The position numbers were made by a program, and so were the translations under genes. The notes below the pieces were generated by a model. It made no database searches. It saw nothing but the letters and a program-made list of their open reading frames with translations, and was not told the DNA's origin. Of a stretch of DNA of 11,190 nucleotides, positions 5,553 to 11,190 are shown in pieces. Source of the DNA: Chlamydiales bacterium (GTDB lineage: Bacteria > Chlamydiota > Chlamydiia > Chlamydiales > JAACFD01); contig JAACFD010000040.1 of the NCBI GenBank assembly GCA_009937555.1, positions 1 through 11,190 of the forward strand, in the 5' to 3' direction. The first letter of the stretch is position 1; each line of letters starts with the position of its first letter.

Positions 5553-7253
5553 ATGTTTTCATTAAGCTCTTTAAAGAACTCATTTATCGCTCAGCTATTT
5601 TTGTTCATACTTTCTTTAGGTATAGTAGCTTTTTCTCAAGCAGGATGGTATGAATGGATGGCGCCTCTAGCATCAGCTGCTGGTGTGGGCTTGTTTGCTG
5701 CAGTTCTTTTAGCTAATGAAGAAAAATTTACTCGGTTTTATTGTGCTGCATTTTGGTTTTTCTTAGTTCAATCTGTAGGAATGCTTTGGTTGGCAAATGG
5801 AGAAGTTCAGGGGAAGTATATTTATGCATTATACTTTCTTTTATCTCTATTAATGGGACTACAAATGGGAGTCTGGGGGCTATTTGTAACCACAAAAACA
5901 GTATCTAAAGTTAGCGGAATTCTATTTTTAAGTGCCTTTTGGGTTCTTTTAGAGTGGGTACGACTATTTTTCTTCACAGGGTTTATGTGGGGGCAGCTTG
6001 GTCTTTTAATGACTTTTAATGACTATTCAGCTCAGCTAGCTTCTATAGTTGGGATATTTGGCCTATCATTTGTGTTGATGCTAACTAATCTTTTGCTGCT
6101 TCAGTCTCTTTTTATAAAGGGGAAAATAGTAGAAAAGACAAGTTTATTTTTACTTATTGCCTTATTGCCGTATGCTTTTGGATATATCCGCACTCAAGCA
6201 GTAGATGCTCAAGAAAAAGAAGCTCCATTAAATGTCCTTTTAGTCCAGACTGCACTCTCAATAGAAGAGAAAAGAGGCTTAGGGGGAGGCAAACGCTATA
6301 TTCACCCTCAGGACCAGTGGCGGCATTCGTTAAACCTGCTAAAGGATTATCAGGAAGACCAAGTGGATTTAATAATATTCCCTGAATACTTTGTTCCATT
6401 TGAAGCGCACCTGGCACTTTACCCATTTGCTGATATGTCAAACTTGTTTGAAGCAACATTTGGTGATGGAATCGTCCATAAATTTCCACCTGTATCAGCC
6501 TTTTCTTTTTATACTCTACCAAGCCTACAGGCTCAGAACAAGATAGGGCTTTTTGTATCAAATGCTTTTTGCGCACAAGCTTTAAGTAATATTTTTAATG
6601 CTGAAATAGTGATGGGGCTAGATGATACTGAAGTTCCAACAGTGCCTTCAGATAAGAAGAAATATTTCTCTTCTGCTTTTCACTTTCAACCCAAAAAGTT
6701 AGTTTCAAACCGGTATGATAAGCGTGTCTTATTACCTTTAGCTGAGTATATACCTTTTGAGTGGCTTAAACCAATCACAGCATCATACGATATTCATGAC
6801 TCTTTTACTCCAGGTAAAAGGGAAGGCTTAATTTTTCAAGGGAAGCATAAAATTGCCCCGCTTATTTGCTATGAGGAGCTATTTGGAGATATGGTAAGAT
6901 CATACAAAGCAAAGGGTGCTGATATGTTGGTAAGCTTGAATAACGATGCTTGGTATCCTAATGGCCAGCTTCCAAGAGTGCATTACTTGCATGCTAAACC
7001 TAGAGCTATAGAGTGTGGTTTACCTCTTCTACGCTCATGCAACACAGGTGTGACTGCAATCGTAGATGCGTATGGCCGTGAATCTGCCCTCTTTGGGGAA
7101 ATAGCAGGAGACTCAGAGTGGCAGGCAGGTGTGTTACAGGCTTCTGTACCTATGCAGAAGGTTGATACTCTTTACTCTCAGTTTGGAGATTACCCCATAC
7201 TAGGAGTAAGTCTTTTACTGTGTCTGGGTGGATTGTTTTTCAGGAAGCCTTAA
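5553..7253 (+). CDS. lnt: Apolipoprotein N-acyltransferase Lnt (CutE)
   Basis: Lnt adds the third acyl chain, to the N-terminal cysteine amine of apolipoproteins at the outer face of the inner membrane, so that lipoproteins can be sorted outward. Numbering from ATG 5553 (566 aa), hydrophobic segments lie at about 16-31, 36-54, 65-81, 89-112, 122-141, 163-187 and 196-213. A carbon-nitrogen hydrolase domain follows (about 225-535), then a last membrane segment at 547-563. The catalytic triad is visible: Glu278 in F-P-E-Y, Lys390 in R-Y-D-K-R-V-L-L-P, and Cys439 in I-C-Y-E-E-L-F. The N-N-D-A-W-Y and R-A-I-E-C-G-L-P-L-L-R blocks are also family marks. An in-frame GTG at 5496 would add 19 polar residues but lacks a ribosome binding site and probably lies at or before the transcript start. 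The gene heads the lnt-lpxC-fabZ-lpxA-fmt group. Confidence 0.95.
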   Translation: MFSLSSLKNSFIAQLFLFILSLGIVAFSQAGWYEWMAPLASAAGVGLFAAVLLANEEKFTRFYCAAFWFFLVQSVGMLWLANGEVQGKYIYALYFLLSLLMGLQMGVWGLFVTTKTVSKVSGILFLSAFWVLLEWVRLFFFTGFMWGQLGLLMTFNDYSAQLASIVGIFGLSFVLMLTNLLLLQSLFIKGKIVEKTSLFLLIALLPYAFGYIRTQAVDAQEKEAPLNVLLVQTALSIEEKRGLGGGKRYIHPQDQWRHSLNLLKDYQEDQVDLIIFPEYFVPFEAHLALYPFADMSNLFEATFGDGIVHKFPPVSAFSFYTLPSLQAQNKIGLFVSNAFCAQALSNIFNAEIVMGLDDTEVPTVPSDKKKYFSSAFHFQPKKLVSNRYDKRVLLPLAEYIPFEWLKPITASYDIHDSFTPGKREGLIFQGKHKIAPLICYEELFGDMVRSYKAKGADMLVSLNNDAWYPNGQLPRVHYLHAKPRAIECGLPLLRSCNTGVTAIVDAYGRESALFGEIAGDSEWQAGVLQASVPMQKVDTLYSQFGDYPILGVSLLLCLGGLFFRKP

Positions 7254-7263
7254 TTTGTAGGGC

Positions 7264-7292
7264 TTGAAAAATATAGGTTTTGCACCTATACT
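7264..7292 (+). promoter_or_regulatory. Internal promoter in front of lpxC
   Basis: TTGAAA (7264-7269), exactly 17 bases, then TATACT (7287-7292). Each hexamer matches the consensus at five of six positions. It lies in the gap after lnt, with a predicted start near 7299 and a leader of about 25 bases before ATG 7324. A reading frame opened at TTG 7264 would use the -35 box as its start codon. Confidence 0.6.
7272..7290 (+). repeat. Perfect inverted repeat inside the lpxC promoter (candidate operator)
   Basis: TATAGGT (7272-7278), five-base centre TTTGC, then ACCTATA (7284-7290), with no mismatch. The repeat fills the promoter spacer and runs into the -10 box. This is the usual place for a dimeric repressor or a spacer-binding activator. 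As RNA it would be a weak hairpin only for transcripts coming from lnt. No T-run follows, so it is not a terminator. Confidence 0.55.
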
Positions 7293-7323
7293 GCTTATTT
7301 TAACAAATATAAGAACTATTTTT

Positions 7324-8208
7324 ATGTCTAGTATATTTGCTGTAAAGGAGCATCGCTCTGCAAAAACTATTAAAAAAGAATTCTTTGTCTCAGGCTTAGG
7401 TATTCACTCTGGAGAAGAGGTTTCTGTGAGGTGTATTCCTCAGGATAAAGGGGGAGTTCTATTTAAAAAAGTTGGACCTGCTTCATCTGGTGCTGGAGTT
7501 GTAGTTAAAGCTCATTCTAGCGCAGTTTGTGATACCAGTCGTTGTACTGTAATTTCAGAAGGTTCTCACTCTATATCAACAATTGAACATCTGTTGTCAG
7601 CGCTGAAAGCTTTTGAGGTAGATCATCTGTTAATTGAGGTAAACGGGTCAGAAATTCCCATACTAGATGGTAGCAGTCGCGAATGGGTTAAGCATTTAGA
7701 GGGTAACATAGCAGAACTTGATGATCAAATACCTGTATATCAACTTAATGAAGCTGTATTTCTAAGCCATGGCTCAGCCAATCTAGTCGCTATTCCATGC
7801 GATGAGCAAGTTTTTTCATATACTCTGCATTACCCTAACCATCCGATGCTTAGCAGCCAATTTTATTCATTTAAGCTCTCCTCAGAGTCGTATGTAGAAA
7901 ATATTGCCCCTTGTAGAACATTTGCCTTATATGAAGAAGTTAAGCCTTTACTAGATAAAGGGCTTATTCAAGGGGGAAGCCTTGATAATGCTGTTGTGGT
8001 AAAGCAAGATGAGGTTTTATGTAGCGGCGGACTTAGGTTTGACAATGAAATGTGTCGGCATAAAATACTAGATCTAATTGGGGACTTTTCTCTTGCTAAT
8101 ATTAGCTTAAGTGCTCACATTATCTCCATTGGCTCTGGCCACGCAAGCAACGTGGCATTTGCAGAAAAAATTTCAAACGCTTTTATGATGGAGAAAGCTT
8201 ATGTCTAG
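7324..8208 (+). CDS. lpxC: UDP-3-O-acyl-N-acetylglucosamine deacetylase LpxC
   Basis: LpxC is the zinc enzyme that removes the acetyl group from UDP-3-O-acyl-GlcNAc, the committed step of lipid A synthesis in the cytosol. Numbering from ATG 7324 (294 aa): S-G-L-G-I-H at 23-28, catalytic base Glu88 and zinc ligand His89 in T-I-E-H-L-L, I-P-I-L-D-G-S-S at 111-118, P-C-R-T-F at 196-200, zinc ligands His246 and Asp250 in R-H-K-I-L-D, and general acid His273 in G-H-A-S-N-V. I choose ATG 7324 over TTG 7264 for three reasons: the 20 extra residues are hydrophobic and unlike the family, the TTG coincides with a promoter -35 box, and the shorter product is close to the roughly 286 residues I recall for Chlamydia LpxC. 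No good Shine-Dalgarno is seen. The end overlaps fabZ by 8 bases. Confidence 0.96.
   Translation: MSSIFAVKEHRSAKTIKKEFFVSGLGIHSGEEVSVRCIPQDKGGVLFKKVGPASSGAGVVVKAHSSAVCDTSRCTVISEGSHSISTIEHLLSALKAFEVDHLLIEVNGSEIPILDGSSREWVKHLEGNIAELDDQIPVYQLNEAVFLSHGSANLVAIPCDEQVFSYTLHYPNHPMLSSQFYSFKLSSESYVENIAPCRTFALYEEVKPLLDKGLIQGGSLDNAVVVKQDEVLCSGGLRFDNEMCRHKILDLIGDFSLANISLSAHIISIGSGHASNVAFAEKISNAFMMEKAYV
8190..8197 (+). promoter_or_regulatory. Ribosome binding site of fabZ, inside lpxC
   Basis: GGAGAAAG lies within the last lpxC codons, its GGAG core seven bases before ATG 8201. It supports the overlapping start and translational linkage of lpxC and fabZ. Confidence 0.6.
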
Positions 8209-8674
8209 CTCGCTAGCTGAAACAACTCAAGCTTTGATGGATATCAAAGATATAGTAGATATCTTGCCTCATCGCTACCCTTTTCTGTTGGTTGATAAGG
8301 TAAATGAACTAGATTTGGAAAACGGTACTATAACCGCCCAAAAAAACGTAACGGCTAATGAGCAATTTTTCCAAGGGCACTTCCCGCAAAATCCTATTAT
8401 GCCAGGAGTGCTAATTATTGAGGCTCTAGCACAAGCTGGCTGTATTCTATTTAAAAAGAAAATGCAGATAGATAAAGTGCCCATCTTTTTACACCTGAAT
8501 AAGGTTAAATTTCGCAACCCGGTTCGTCCAGGAGATATACTACTTCTCCAGGCAGAAGGTGTGCATACCAGTTCTAAAGGTGGTAAAATTAAGGCTAGAG
8601 CAATGATAGCCCCAAATAAACTGGCCTGTGAAGCTGAGATGGGCTTTGCCCTAGTAGATCTAAAAGATATTTAA
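8201..8674 (+). CDS. fabZ: 3-hydroxyacyl-ACP dehydratase FabZ
   Basis: FabZ removes water from (3R)-hydroxyacyl-ACP during fatty acid elongation. This uses the same 3-hydroxyacyl-ACP pool that LpxA draws on, so the two genes sit together in many Gram-negatives. The 157-residue protein is a single hot-dog domain. It shows L-P-H-R-Y-P-F-L-L-V-D at 22-32, the catalytic His60 in F-F-Q-G-H-F-P, and Glu74 in P-G-V-L-I-I-E-A-L-A-Q (68-78), around the long central helix. The chosen start overlaps the lpxC stop and has its own GGAG. The first dozen residues are a short polar extension of no evident function. The TAA at 8672-8674 is immediately followed by a tiny reading frame leading to lpxA. Confidence 0.97.
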   Translation: MSSSLAETTQALMDIKDIVDILPHRYPFLLVDKVNELDLENGTITAQKNVTANEQFFQGHFPQNPIMPGVLIIEALAQAGCILFKKKMQIDKVPIFLHLNKVKFRNPVRPGDILLLQAEGVHTSSKGGKIKARAMIAPNKLACEAEMGFALVDLKDI

Positions 8675-8697
8675 TGAGTAACCTGTTGATAATATGA
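8674..8697 (+). other. Seven-codon reading frame bridging fabZ and lpxA
   Basis: The last A of the fabZ TAA begins an ATG (TAATG), opening M-S-N-L-L-I-I and a TGA at 8695-8697. That stop overlaps the lpxA ATG (ATGA). Its first eight bases, ATGAGTAA, are the same as the first eight of lpxA, so it may be a small duplication of the lpxA start. It could carry ribosomes from fabZ to lpxA, which has no Shine-Dalgarno, or it may be chance. Confidence 0.3.
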
Positions 8698-9521
8698 GTA
8701 ATATACACCCCTACGCAATTATTGAAGAAGGCGCCGTTATTGAAGATGGCGTAACAGTAGAGCCTTTTGCTGTAGTAAAAAAGAATGTAACCTTAAAAAA
8801 AGGTGTGGTGGTCAAATCGCATGCCTATATTGAGGGAAATACAACTATTGGTGAAAATAGTGTTATCTGGCCCTCAGCTGTTATTGGAGCTGAGACTCAA
8901 GATAAAAAATATGCTGGTGAAACCACATATGTAGAGATTGGCAAGAACTGTTCAATTCGAGAGTGTGTCACTATAAACTCTTCTACAGGAGAGGGATCGG
9001 TTGTAAAGATCGGTGATGACTGTCTAATTATGGCGTACTGTCATATAGCTCATAACTGTGAGGTAGGTAACGGTGTGACGATGAGTAATAACGCTACTCT
9101 TGCAGGTCATGTCATTGTCGAAGATTATGCTATTATAGGAGGATTAACTCCTGTTCATCAATTTGTACGCATAGGTAAGCTTGCCATGGTAGGGGGATTA
9201 AGTAGAATCCTAAGAGATGTACCTCCCTATACGGTTGGAGGAGGTATTCCTTATAAGTTAGGTGGTATCAACCAAGTAGGACTTAAAAGGCGTAACTTTG
9301 ACTTAGAAAGTAGAAAGCGCTTAGCTCGTGCATACCGTTATGTCTATCGCTCAGGTCTTACTCTAGAAGAAGCTCTTGGGAAGATAGAGATAGAATTAGA
9401 GGATTGTGAAGAGATTCGCGAGTGGGTTAATTTTTGTCGTAACTCTACACGAGGGCTAGTAAGTATTGGCGAGGCTAAGGCAAGGTCTAATGGAGAAAAG
9501 CTTCAAGAAGCAGATAGTTAA
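8694..9521 (+). CDS. lpxA: UDP-N-acetylglucosamine 3-O-acyltransferase LpxA
   Basis: LpxA moves an acyl chain from acyl-ACP to the 3-OH of UDP-GlcNAc, the first lipid A reaction, as a soluble trimer. At 275 residues it has normal length. The N-terminal two thirds show repeated hydrophobic-x-x-G-x-x hexapeptides of a left-handed beta helix. The catalytic His120 is in H-I-A-H-N-C-E-V-G, and the family block V-H-Q-F-V-R-I-G is at 154-161. The C-terminal part is helical (G-L-K-R-R at 196-200, F-C-R-N-S-T-R-G-L near 248-256). By counting from aligned blocks, Gly168 matches E. coli Gly173, the acyl chain-length ruler, which suggests a long (C14-like) chain. Asn193 matches E. coli Asn198, which contacts the 3-hydroxyl. 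Substrate preference is inference only. LpxC acts next on its product. Nineteen bases separate it from fabZ and eight from fmt. Confidence 0.97.
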   Translation: MSNIHPYAIIEEGAVIEDGVTVEPFAVVKKNVTLKKGVVVKSHAYIEGNTTIGENSVIWPSAVIGAETQDKKYAGETTYVEIGKNCSIRECVTINSSTGEGSVVKIGDDCLIMAYCHIAHNCEVGNGVTMSNNATLAGHVIVEDYAIIGGLTPVHQFVRIGKLAMVGGLSRILRDVPPYTVGGGIPYKLGGINQVGLKRRNFDLESRKRLARAYRYVYRSGLTLEEALGKIEIELEDCEEIREWVNFCRNSTRGLVSIGEAKARSNGEKLQEADS

Positions 9522-9529
9522 TAGATAGT

Positions 9530-10498
9530 ATGATCAAGATAGTATTCTTTGGAACACCCGAATTTTCAGCTCAGGTCTTAGATTTTCTACGCCAAAAGCA
9601 TGATATTTGTATTAAAGCAATTATTTCAAATCCAGATAGGCCTAAAGGGCGAAAAAGACAGCTTGCTCCTACTCCTGTAAAAGCGCTTGCACAAGTGAGC
9701 TTACCAGGTGTACCAATTATTCAACCTGAAAAGCCAAAAGGTGAAGAATTCTACCAAAAACTAAGGGATCTAGATGCCGATATCTTTGTAGTTGTAGCCT
9801 ACGGCGCTATTTTAACTACGAAGTTAATTGATATACCTAGGTTAGCATGCATTAATTTACACACATCTCTTTTACCTAAATATCGCGGTGCAGCTCCAAT
9901 ACAAAGAGCCATCCAAGCTGGAGAAACAGAAAGTGGCGTCAGTATTATGCATGTTGTAAAAGAATTAGATGCTGGTGATGTCATAAGGAAAGTTAGGATA
10001 CCTATAACAGAAGAGACTAACTTCACTAAATTAGAGCAACAAATGCTATTAAAAGGTAGGGAGGAGCTTTATCTAGCAATACAAGAACTGGCAGAGGGTA
10101 AAGATTCCAGAATAGAGCAGGACCACAGTCAGATGACATATGCTCATAAAATTCAAAAAGAAGACCTAAAGATTGATTTAAACCGTTCAGCTATAGAGGT
10201 TGGTTCTCAAATAAGGGCGTTTAGTCAATACCCTGGTGCTCACCTTGAAGTTCTAGTGAAAGGAGCTCAGAAGAAACTTAAGGTTTTAGAAGCGACTTGT
10301 ATAGATAACGATGAAAAAGTCCCTGCAGGAAGTATTTTAGCCTCTGGAGACGGGGAGTTAATGTTAAAGTGTAAGCAAGGGGCTATTGAAATAAAAAGTT
10401 TACAACTAGAGGGGAAAAAACAGCAAAATACTGATGAATTTCTTCGTGGGTACCCTATAGAAAGCTTAAATTTTCTAAGTCTTTTACAGGCAAAGTAA
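9530..10498 (+). CDS. fmt: Methionyl-tRNA formyltransferase Fmt
   Basis: Fmt formylates initiator Met-tRNA using 10-formyl-tetrahydrofolate, before translation starts. The 322-residue protein has the N-terminal Rossmann formyltransferase domain: M-I-K-I-V-F-F-G-T-P-E-F at 1-12 and a P-D-R-P-K-G-R substrate loop at 35-41. The catalytic trio is Asn109, His111 and Asp150 in the N-L-H-T-S-L-L-P-K-Y-R-G-A-A-P-I-Q block and the L-D-A-G-D motif. The C-terminal OB-like tRNA-binding domain spans about 207-315. Length is normal. The start ATG lies eight bases after the lpxA stop and overlaps an extra in-frame lpxA stop (TGA 9531-9533). There is no Shine-Dalgarno, so coupling to lpxA is likely. The def gene, a frequent partner in other bacteria, is not here. 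In Chlamydia fmt also closes the lpx group. Confidence 0.97.
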   Translation: MIKIVFFGTPEFSAQVLDFLRQKHDICIKAIISNPDRPKGRKRQLAPTPVKALAQVSLPGVPIIQPEKPKGEEFYQKLRDLDADIFVVVAYGAILTTKLIDIPRLACINLHTSLLPKYRGAAPIQRAIQAGETESGVSIMHVVKELDAGDVIRKVRIPITEETNFTKLEQQMLLKGREELYLAIQELAEGKDSRIEQDHSQMTYAHKIQKEDLKIDLNRSAIEVGSQIRAFSQYPGAHLEVLVKGAQKKLKVLEATCIDNDEKVPAGSILASGDGELMLKCKQGAIEIKSLQLEGKKQQNTDEFLRGYPIESLNFLSLLQAK

Positions 10499-10537
10499 AG
10501 AAAGACTTTTATTTAATTCTATATTTACGTAATATCC

Positions 10538-10556
10538 ATCAGAAATTTTGTCTGAT
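10538..10556 (+). repeat. Inverted repeat at the promoter of the 145-aa gene
   Basis: ATCAGA (10538-10543), seven-base centre, TCTGAT (10551-10556), perfect. The right arm overlaps the candidate -35 box TTGTCT. It could be an operator, or a weak terminator for fmt, as a short run of T follows. Six base pairs with a 7-base loop and no GC core make the terminator reading poor. Confidence 0.35.
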
Positions 10557-10577
10557 TTTAGTTAAGGCAAATTTAAT
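10548..10577 (+). promoter_or_regulatory. Candidate promoter of the 145-aa gene
   Basis: TTGTCT (10548-10553), 18-base spacer, TTTAAT (10572-10577). Predicted start near 10584, about 38 bases before ATG 10622. The 123-base gap after fmt and the gene's own terminator support an independent transcription unit. Confidence 0.45.
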
Positions 10578-10610
10578 ACACTATTTTAAGAAGGATAGTT
10601 TAACACAAAA

Positions 10611-10616
10611 AAGGAG
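10611..10616 (+). promoter_or_regulatory. Strong Shine-Dalgarno of the 145-aa gene
   Basis: AAGGAG, preceded by a run of A and five bases from ATG 10622. It is the best ribosome binding site in the window, whereas lpxC, lpxA, fmt and rsmB lack one. Confidence 0.75.
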
Positions 10617-10621
10617 TTAAT

Positions 10622-11059
10622 ATGACTGCTGTAGATGCAACAACATTTGGATACGCTGTTTTAGATACTGTTGGAGAGCTATGCTCTAACCCTTTACAGA
10701 GAATGAGCGTTCAGGGTACTGCTAAAGTTTTAGAAGAAGTAGCAAACAAAACAGGTTTCGCAACTGTAGAAGGTGTTCTTAAAGATATTAGTAAGGGTAA
10801 TAACACTGCAGGTGCTGTAATGGATATTATTGATGCTGCACACACTGTAAAAGGTGAAGGTTTTAACCTTACATTTTCTGTAAATAAGCTTGGTGCTGCT
10901 GCTGCTGCAACAGGTGGAGTTCTTACTCTAACACACGCTAACATGTGGAAAGGTATGCCTGCATGGTTACAGGATGCTGGATTCTACATGTCAAGAGGTG
11001 GTGTAGCAACTATGTTTGCTAACAAAGTTGTGACAATGGTTCAAGCTAAGACAGCTTAA
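10622..11059 (+). CDS. Ala/Gly-rich, probably abundant protein of unknown function (145 aa)
   Basis: I do not recognise a family. The product is near neutral (11 acidic, 11 Lys/Arg), with 22 alanines, one cysteine and no signal peptide. Most of it should be short amphipathic helices: 28-53 (a stretch rich in T-A-K-V-L-E-E-V), 60-76 (A-G-A-V-M-D-I-I-D-A-A) and 112-143. A five-alanine run at 93-97 begins a mildly hydrophobic segment to about 104, too weak for a confident membrane span. All 22 Ala codons are GCT or GCA, and Gly is almost only GGT/GGA, a restricted pattern typical of highly expressed genes. The strong Shine-Dalgarno, own promoter and very strong terminator agree. The slot after fmt is held by CT529 (Cap1, an inclusion-membrane protein) in C. 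trachomatis as I recall. Homology to Cap1 is not shown, and Cap1 is about twice as long. A structural, DNA-associated or secreted effector role is equally open. Confidence 0.85.
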   Translation: MTAVDATTFGYAVLDTVGELCSNPLQRMSVQGTAKVLEEVANKTGFATVEGVLKDISKGNNTAGAVMDIIDAAHTVKGEGFNLTFSVNKLGAAAAATGGVLTLTHANMWKGMPAWLQDAGFYMSRGGVATMFANKVVTMVQAKTA

Positions 11060-11090
11060 ATTTTTTTCTTACCAAAAGTAGGTTAAAAAT

Positions 11091-11123
11091 AAAACGCCGA
11101 GCTTTTTTCTCGGCGTTTTTTTT
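11091..11123 (+). terminator. Strong intrinsic terminator after the 145-aa gene
   Basis: An 11-base perfect stem, AAAACGCCGAG (11091-11101) and CTCGGCGTTTT (11109-11119), encloses a seven-base loop. Eight T in a row (11116-11123) follow the GC core. The matching A-rich left side would let it also stop transcription from the right. It is the only convincing rho-independent terminator in the window. The remaining bases to 11190 are AT-rich with no gene that I can see. Confidence 0.93.
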
Positions 11124-11190
11124 ATATAAATTTTTATTAATAAAGTTATTTTCTAGTTTTCTGTTGTTGAAAAATCAGAATTTTTGGTAT

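Noticed and set aside
6154..6576. 140-codon minus-strand open frame opposite lnt
   Set aside because: Long, but it overlaps the start of the Lnt hydrolase domain, including the catalytic Glu region, and has low-complexity Leu-rich content and no start signals.
8275..8517. Minus-strand open frame opposite fabZ
   Set aside because: Covers the conserved FabZ active-site codons and shows no independent coding signal.
10711..10944. Minus-strand open frame opposite the 145-aa gene
   Set aside because: It arises from the Ala/Gly/Thr-rich sense codons. The sense gene has clear start, promoter and terminator signals.
1..11190. CRISPR array, insertion sequence, tRNA or rRNA genes
   Set aside because: I saw no regularly spaced repeats, no transposase-like frame, no terminal inverted repeats and no tRNA-like cloverleaf when reading both strands.

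Overview
The window looks like a piece of an AT-rich chromosome from the phylum Chlamydiota, probably an environmental ('Chlamydia-like') lineage and not the genus Chlamydia itself. The evidence is gene order plus family content. The run lnt, lpxC, fabZ, lpxA, fmt, then a lineage-specific protein, is the chlamydial lipid A / lipoprotein block (from memory CT534 to CT529 in C. trachomatis D). The run rsbW-like anti-sigma kinase, small unknown protein, D,D-carboxypeptidase and Fmu/RsmB methyltransferase matches another block (from memory CT549 to CT553). No database search was possible, so the lineage is an inference.

Layout: (1) 1-956: the 3' end of an RsbW-type kinase gene on +, a convergent acidic 154-residue unknown protein on - with a consensus-perfect promoter, and a 315-base gap. 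(2) 957-2255: a D-Ala-D-Ala carboxypeptidase on +, meeting a minus-strand group tail to tail. (3) 5397 down to 2242 on -: an RsmB-like rRNA m5C methyltransferase, a secreted SurA-like chaperone with its own strong promoter, and RsmA (KsgA) joined to the chaperone gene by a one-base stop/start overlap. (4) 5553-10498 on +: lnt, lpxC, fabZ, lpxA, fmt, tightly spaced. (5) 10622-11059: a short, Ala-rich, apparently highly expressed unknown protein with its own promoter, strong ribosome binding site and a very strong terminator.

The genes centre on the cell envelope. Lnt completes lipoprotein acylation. LpxA and LpxC make the first steps of lipid A, and FabZ feeds the acyl-ACP pool that LpxA draws on. 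The SurA-like protein would help outer-membrane proteins fold, and the carboxypeptidase trims peptidoglycan stem peptides. Fmt, RsmA and RsmB serve translation.

The most interesting signals are a perfect inverted repeat lying inside a near-consensus lpxC promoter (which also shows that the longest lpxC reading frame starts too early), and the unknown abundant-looking protein in the slot that the Inc protein Cap1 occupies in Chlamydia.
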